Origin: Craterostigma plantagineum
Taxonomy: Eukaryota; Streptophyta; Magnoliopsida; Lamiales; Linderniaceae
DNA length: 64,000 nucleotides
Assembly: GCA_027422505.1 (NCBI GenBank)
Contig: JAPQWV010000728.1
Coordinates: 62,001 to 126,000, forward strand
Reading direction: 5' to 3'
A program made the position numbers and the translations under genes. Of this stretch, positions 57,730 through 64,000 are shown piece by piece (position 1 is the stretch's first letter; each line of letters begins with the position of its first letter). The notes beneath the pieces are model-generated. The model saw only the letters and a list, made by a program, of their open reading frames with translations, was not told the origin of the DNA and did not search any database.

Positions 57730-60484
57730 TGTGGCGCCCCTGACTTCTACCACCCATTCTTATTACTAATTTATGTGACTGCATGTGATGTAATGGAATT
57801 ATATCTACGAAAATGCATACAAAATTTTTCCTTTTATATAAAGGAAATCATTCTGTACTTTACGAAAAAACCTAGGACATAATTACATCGGTGAGTGCGT
57901 GCGTGTTCAAAAATAATCTATTGGCCCGCCACATCGGTCGCATTCATATACGCACTGCCACCTCAAACGTCCTCCGGAAGCTTCAAAATTAGGCCTCGCC
58001 ATCATGAAGATCACGTACCGTGACACTGTGAACCTAAAACTCATAAATGCGTCGAATGAACTTATAAGGCTCAGTAAGTGAAAGCCATGCATGCCATGTA
58101 CGTGTCCTATTTCACAGAGGCATCCACGCCAATGCTTCCTAGACCTCATATTTTTCTTGCCTTGTCTTGTCATGTAGGGCCCTCGGCTATCTTGCTATGC
58201 ACCATCATGGAGCTCGAATCCATAAGGGATATAAATATAATAAGTGACAATATCCACTCATGAGAGGCTAACCCTAGGGCGCCTTTTCCATACCAATGTG
58301 GTTTCATACGTCACGCGGACGCTTCACGCTGGTAGCCTATTCTGAGGTAGCGAACACCCGAGATACCCTCGGTGTCACTTAATCCCACAGCTTGCATCCT
58401 CTAGGATTCAATTTCCGCCATGAGGGCATTCGCCCTAAAATCATGTCTTATCTTGAATATGTCATGTCTTGAAAGCGGCGACATAAAAGTCACCATGGTA
58501 GCATAGAAGAGCCATGACTCAACTATGAGTCGACATCAAACGCCCATATCGACGAATATTTATCGCTCTCAGCCAGTCTTATATTATGCACGCTGTCACA
58601 TTCTATCTTTGATACTAATCGTGCGTGGATATGATCGTATCGTGAGTATGCAAGTCATGTCGTCATGTAACGTAATTAAATCACGTAGGAAGTCACGTAA
58701 ATTCATAGAAGAAGATAGACATATAATGCATACATGTAAAATTATATGTTGTAGTTGGGACTTTTACTTACTTTTCGTCCGAGCCTAGGTACTTACTGCC
58801 TGAGACGTCCTTACCCGGTGACCCTTAGACAGAATATTGAAATAGTATAGTGTCAGTAACATACTTAGATTAGGTGCCTATGTCAGAGTAATTTATTTTG
58901 GGCTATCCTAAATAGCTAAAATGCAATATTGCTCGATCTCTAATCTAACTGAAGTCAACACTAGACAATAATATTAATATGTAGGGTCCGACTGTTTTTA
59001 TCATGTCTTGACACTAGTTTCGGTCATCTAATTGGTTGTATCTGGTCTTCAAAATCGCCGAGCGTAAATCATAGCATCCAATTGCCCGATTAGTTCTAAT
59101 GGAACAGGTTTCGCTCGATTCATGAATCGTCGAGTCCTTCTTTATTTCGCCTGATTTGTTAGAAAAATACCTAGTCGTCCGATTTGTCATGTATCTACAT
59201 GGTTTCGCCGAGGGTTTTCTCCAAGGTTCAAATCGCCCGATTGGCTCTTATTTAACTTGGTTTCGGTGATTTGTTGTGCATGGAATTGAGTTCGCCCGAT
59301 GTGGGACATTCACAAGTTGAAATCGCTAAGGTTCAGCTTGAATCGCCCGATTGCATGGCATAATGGCCTTCAAAATCGTCCGATCTTTCATGCATGGAGT
59401 CTTATTCTCGCCGCTTCATCATTTCGCCCGATTTGGGGTCTGAAGTCGCCAAATTTTTCCATCATCAATCATTTGATTGGTTGGCTCTCAATTCGCCCGA
59501 TTCACCATGTTGGAATTCCACTTTTCCTGAGTTATACTAATTCCTCAAATCGGTCGATTTTTTGATCACATTAGCCATGACTTAACATCCATACCAATCG
59601 GCCGATTCCATCCTACTAGTATATTTTCCATTCGCCCGATTTGTTCATGAGGCTTGCTAATTTCGACCAAGATTGCTTTAAGCTGCCTTCTTCTTCATCA
59701 CGTTACTCCTATACTATACCACTCTTTCCAGACATAACATGTATATAATTCCTAAATAGCCATGTTAGTATCGTTTATACCTGAACCCTAGAATCATCAA
59801 CTAACATAAAACCCTTCTTCTTGAAAACTATCCTAATCTTGGAAAACGATACACCTTAATTCCTCATAATTCTTAAGTCATGTGAAATGCTAATTATAAA
59901 AGTTTAAAATTGACTTATGAGCCATGGTTAAAATCATTACATTCTTGCGTTGGATTCTTTTTTGTTGATTTAAACTTGCTTCCTTAACCTTTCACTCAAA
60001 CTGTTTTCCTTAGGGTTTCCTCACGTAAATGGTCTCATACTATCAATAGGTGTTGATAAGGACTAAGTTCTCGAAACCTATAATTGATGTGACATAAGAT
60101 GACGTTGATTCCTTTATGCCTAAGAAATGTTATTACTATCAACACTTATCATTAATACTTGGGCTTAAGTAAGGAAGCGACTTTGCCCATCTATAATAAA
60201 TTAAGCTTTATTTCTTATTAATATTATTATCTTATGCTTTGGATTACTTGTATCTAACCCTTACTAATCATTTCTTTTACTCGGAATTTTAGACCTTATA
60301 CGACACTATATCTATGTCTCAACTTGATTTTCTTACCGGGTTAGTTGTTCTAGATCAGATAAACATATATGATATCGTATTTCACATAATATGAATCATA
60401 TAAGCATATAATATGCAGTCACGTAATCATATAATATGCATGCATATTTATTGGCTGACTTACTTATGGGACCCGGGTATTACA
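57730..60484 (-). repeat. Element B, 5' LTR (right)
   Basis: It starts TGTGGCGCCCC and ends GGGTATTACA, 2755 bp, homologous to 30907-33490. The flanking GTGCA at 60485 pairs with GTACA at 30902. The CpG-word array at about 59060-59640 has 11 TCGCC words by eye, such as ATCGCCCGATT and TTCGCCGAGG. Confidence 0.88.
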
Positions 60485-62510
60485 GTGCATGAGAGATTTG
60501 TCGAAAATTTTCTAAGTGTTTTTGTGCGAGAAACCTACTGTTCACTCCATGACATTTTACGCTCGAGAATTGAGATATCAATTTTAATTTCCTAAGTGCT
60601 AATTTTGAATTCAAGTCTCCGTTCTATTTTGCGATCGAAAAATTTATTCGCTAGATTCGCTAGTGATAGAGACTTAAGAAAAATTTCTAAGGGTTGAAGT
60701 GTTAAGCGTGGTACTGTAGTCGATCAATTTTACGATCGAAAAAAATTTCCGCGTAACTTTACAATCGAGAAAAATTTCCTCGCGTAAACTTACTATCGAA
60801 AAATTTTTCTCGAGTGAATAAAAATTTTCAATTTGAAATTTGTCGACCGATACATGATTTTCGATCCTAAGTGAGGTTTTCGCTGCGAGATTTGTCGATC
60901 GAGAAATAAGTCAACGAAAAACTAAGTCAATCGCCGAGAAAATTAACGATCGAACAAAATCATTGCTGCGTATTCTACGATAGAGAGAGTATAGCGTCGA
61001 AAAATTGAATTTTGTCGCCGCTAAAATTTGCGATCGAAATAAATGAAATCAAAAATTCTATTTGCGATAGTAAGTTTTGCGCTCGGATTAAATTGCATCT
61101 TTTTAACTAGTCCACTCGTTAATTTTTCGCTCATAAAATTCTAATTAGAGTTCTCGATGGTATGTAATTTTGCGATCTACGTCATCTATCTTAACGACTA
61201 AGTCAAATTTAGCGATCAAAAATCTTTTACGATGCAAACAGTATCTTAATTAAATCGGAATTCAATTAAGACTGTTTGAGATCGAAAAAGTTCTTCGACA
61301 GCTTTAAACGTTCAAAAACCCACGTCAAACCTTAGATTTCAACTCTTAGATGCAGATTACGAAAATTCCTACTCTCAGAATGATCGAAAACACCTAAATG
61401 ATGATAAAACACAGAACTCGAACCAGATAAACACATCTAAAGGTGTTAGATTTAGGAAAGTCGCATACTGGTTTTCAAACAGTTTATGGATGAGAAATTT
61501 ATCAACAAATCAAGCGAAAAATCACAAAATGCAGATGCTAACGGAGATTAAAGACACCAAACACCTAACAGAAGTCGAATCTACCTCAGAAAGACAATAA
61601 TCAGTGGAAAAATCAAATAAAAAGTTTGATTTTGGAGTTCGTTTGTCTTTCTGATGAGTTTTTTTCGCGAGAGAGAGTTTTCGACTGTTGAATTTTTCGA
61701 TTAAGGGTTTTATGCGTGCGATAAAGTTTTTCGATTGCAAAAAGTGAACTAATGGCTGATAAGACATAGTGAGTTCGAAGATTCGACAGGGCCATTTCAA
61801 ATTTTTGCTCTAGAAACTCGGATCGAAAATTGTCATTCGGTTCCGAATTAATTTTTGCTCGAGAAACCGCGATCGAAAATTACAATTTGGTCCCATTTCA
61901 ATTTTTGCTCAAGAGCGGTTGAAAATTTCCATTTAGTCGCAGTTTTTTATGATGAGTTTCTTATTTTTATCATACTAGCCCCTATTTCAGCTAAAAACCA
62001 CATATTTGCTCCTCTTATGAATTAAAAGTAAAAGTAATTAACTCTCTGAAACTCTTAACAATGACATCTCGCTCCACAACTGATTTTCGACAAGTCTGCT
62101 TTACTTAGAGCAAAGGGTCCAAAATGTTAGAGTTAAACAACAAGTATTTGAATAAGGCTCCACCTGAATTTTGGTATCAATACCCTAAGCTCCAAAACGT
62201 GAAAAATCGTGAAGTCCTCCTCATTGAAGTGTGTTGTACAAGGAATCAGAATCGAAAATATCTGCAACACTTAGAGGAAAACATAAAAAATAATTGGATC
62301 TCAAGGCATAACATTTTGTAACTGCTCCCCATCAATAGTGCACCTTAATTGATTTAATTATACAAACGAGTAAATCAATCCAAGTAGCAAACATTCAAAA
62401 CACACAATTTGATCAATTTATCTTAGATACATGGTCCCCTAATCATGTAATCGAACTTATGCGCGAGGGTATGAGCAAGAACAAATATTTGCATTTTACC
62501 AGTTCAGTCC
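60485..62510. other. AT-rich non-coding region with degenerate GATCGAAAA repeats
   Basis: No credible gene is present. Words such as CGATCGAAAAA, ATCGAGAAAAATTTCC and CTATCGAAAAATTTTTCTCG recur from about 60640 to 61270. A separate tandem repeat is at 61799-61945. The first bases (GTGCA) are the target of element B, so this is the DNA into which B inserted, on the right side. It may be the leader of element G, but no PBS confirms this. The plus ORF at 62124-62321 (65 codons) is unrecognised. Confidence 0.45.
61799..61945. repeat. Three-unit tandem repeat (about 50-56 bp)
   Basis: Units start at about 61799, 61849 and 61905. Each has ATTTTTGCTC(T/G/A)AGA, then (in two units) CGATCGAAAATT-like, then GGT(T/C)CC or GTCGCAG. 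The third is shortened. Confidence 0.75.
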
Positions 62511-62863
62511 TCGATTATCAACTCCTATGATCGTAGAGTCAAATCCGAAGGAAACCGATTAGAATTGTAGAAAATGGAATTTCGATCGAAAACCTTCTTT
62601 GAAGAACTTGAGAGAGAATTCATGTAGTGAGAGAATGAATTCTGATTTTCTCTCTCTAGAATTAGATTCGCAAGCCTTTCGGATCAATTAACTAAAATTC
62701 TTTATTAAGCACAATGTGTGTACAAGTATTTATACCAAACATACTTGGTATAAATACAATTTAAGTCCTAATCTAAGGATAACTACAAATAAAGCTCCTA
62801 ATTACAAGGACAACTAATGAAATCAGAGCACAATTAAACTGATACTCTACACTTGCACCCGAA
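62511..62863 (-). repeat. Copia LTR (element H, or 5' LTR of G)
   Basis: From TCGATTATCAACTCC to GATACTCTACA it parallels the G LTR at 26912-27262 with about 75 percent identity by eye, including TCTCTCTCTAGAA and ATACTTGGTATAAATA. The outer start (TGTTAGATCA in G) is replaced by unrelated bases. On the right it joins copia integrase sequence directly. Whether it is a 3' LTR of H after deletion or a 5' LTR of G is undecided. Confidence 0.65.
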
Positions 62864-63660
62864 AACCTTGAAGAAGGAAATGATGGGTACCCACTTATTA
62901 ATGATCTCGTAGGAGTCTTATCGAAGCGCTTGTGAACTACCGTCCTGTTTTGAGTGAAACTTGCGGTATTTACTGCTTCAGCCCAAAGGAAGTGTGGAAG
63001 GCCGGAGTGGATGAGCATCGTACGTGCGGCTTCCACTAGAGTCCTATTTTACTACCCCATTCTGTTGAGGTGTCTTGGCGGCTGAGAATTGCTGACTAAT
63101 CACAAGTTTTTGATAAAAGTCACTAAGGTATTTCTTCTTAGACTCAGTACCATTGTCCGTCCGAATGACTTGGACAGTCTGTTGCAACAAATTCTGAGTA
63201 GAGTTCATGAAATTTACGATCAAGTCCCATGTCTCATCTTTAGTTCGGAGGAACTTCGTCCATGTGTAGCGAGAGAAATCATCTACAATGACTAGTACAT
63301 ACTTTCGTCCGTTGATCTCTGTGTTTGCATCGGTCCAGAGAGGTCCATGTGTAGCGAGGGAAATCACCTACAATAACTAATACATACTTTCGTCCGTTGA
63401 TACTCTGTGTTTGCATCGGTCCAGAGAGGTCCATGTGTAATAGTTCCAGAGGACGTGAAGTAGAGGCAACCAGCTTAACATGATGAGAAGCTCGTTTCAT
63501 TTTTTCTAGTTAACATGCCGACACTGATGCTCTTCTGTAATACTATAGTTGGAAGACCGTGAACCAACACTTTTGTTGAAAGACGTTGAAGAGCTTTGAT
63601 GCTGAGATGAGACATGCGTTGATGCCATAAGCTGTTCCTCTGAATTACAGTCTGGGAGAT
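62864..63660 (-). pseudogene. Ty1/copia integrase with GAG-pre-integrase domain (element H, broken)
   Basis: On the minus strand the GAG-pre-integrase block (LWHQRMSHLSIKALQRL...KVLVHGLPTI) lies at about 63540-63650. The integrase core is at 62864-63500, with RPLELLHMDLSGPM, NGRKYVLVIVDDFSRYTW, IRTDNGTES, KTPQQNGVVK and EAARTMLIHSGLPHFLWAEAVNTA. It ends with FFKVFGCKC at the LTR junction. An 85 bp tandem duplication (63258-63342, 63343-63428) and frameshifts near 63040 and 62930 inactivate it. RT and RNase H are absent. Confidence 0.85.
63258..63428. repeat. 85 bp tandem duplication inside the copia integrase
   Basis: Two adjacent units start GTCCATGTGTAGCGAG at 63258 and 63343, and a third partial start (GTCCATGTGTAA) follows at 63429. 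They differ at only a few bases. The duplication repeats the NGRKYVLVIV codons and shifts the frame. Confidence 0.88.
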
Positions 63661-64000
63661 GAGGCAAACAGCTGTTGACGCACGGACGTCAGGTTGAGCG
63701 TGTATAGATTTGATTACCGATTGATGAGTTAAGATTTTACATAAATTTTACACCCCGTTAGCATGTGTTATCATCGAATAATTATTTAATTTTCATGATA
63801 TTCTAGGTTTATGTTCGACATGCATGTGTTACCATACGCTTGATGCACATAATTCGAAAGCCAAAAAGAGCATTGGTCAAAGCCGAAAGAAGTACTATAC
63901 GTTCACTCTAAGAGAAGGGTAATGGCTCCAAGTTGTGTTGACCACGATCAATATAATATCCCAAGAAAAAGAACAAATGCAACTTGGAACTTTTATGTGC
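63661..64000. other. Unassigned right edge
   Basis: I see no gene here. A TGTTGACGCACGGACG start at about 63681 could be the edge of another LTR, but no partner is in the window. Confidence 0.3.

Noticed and set aside
62124..62321. 65-codon plus-strand ORF (MLELNNKYLNKAPPEFWYQY...)
   Set aside because: Composition is protein-like but I could not tie it to a family, and nearby frames are closed. Left as unrecognised.
26912..62863. Elements G and H as one copia element with LTRs at 26912 and 62511
   Set aside because: The flanking 5-mers differ (GTTTC against CTTGC), the LTRs are only about 75 percent alike, and no convincing PBS adjoins the right one. Kept as possible but not adopted.

Overview
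This 64 kb window is nuclear DNA of a flowering plant, probably a eudicot. It holds one spliced host gene inside a dense, layered set of transposable elements. Introns, tRNA-iMet-primed LTR retrotransposons with 2.2-3.1 kb LTRs, a LINE fragment, hAT-type elements and a Cassandra TRIM all fit a plant, and nothing bacterial is present. The taxon cannot be fixed from the sequence alone.

Layout. Element A (1-10335, minus) is a decayed Ty3/gypsy element of chromovirus (Tekay/Del-like) type. Part of its left LTR has been replaced by a LINE reverse-transcriptase fragment, and its right LTR carries a 253 bp TIR element. From 10336 to about 11540 there is a probable Ty1/copia 3' remnant. A 942 bp hAT-like element (11594-12535, 8 bp TSD) lies just downstream of the host gene. 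The host gene (12621-14396, minus, five exons, 197 codons) encodes a type-C heterotrimeric G-protein gamma subunit of the AGG3/GS3 family. Its promoter side is followed by a Mutator-like candidate built of internal repeats (15139-18848). Element F (19018-23030, minus) is a gypsy element internally deleted so that its RT is fused to its integrase tail. From 23031 to 26841 lies a Transposase_28-type transposon gene split by a Cassandra TRIM with 5S-rRNA-like LTRs. Copia-type element G (26912 onward, minus) carries a large broken non-pol ORF.

From 30907 to 60484 there is one nest. Gypsy element B (minus, LTRs 30907-33490 and 57730-60484) was hit by gypsy element C (minus). C was hit by gypsy element E (plus, 43450-53387), and separately, in its left LTR, by a hAT element (36247-39596) that itself holds a solo LTR, D (37315-39560). 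TSDs are clean for the hAT element and for D. Two later deletions removed the right ends of E and C together with neighbouring DNA. The right edge (60485-64000) holds an AT-rich repeat region, a copia LTR and a damaged copia integrase.

All retroelement reading frames are broken, and several catalytic residues are lost. The least expected pattern is in the LTRs. Families A/B, C and E each carry a cluster of CpG-containing short words (GGCGAA/GGCGAT-like in the sense strand of A/B and E) starting about 820-880 bp from the LTR 5' end. The host gene is the only locus here that looks functional.
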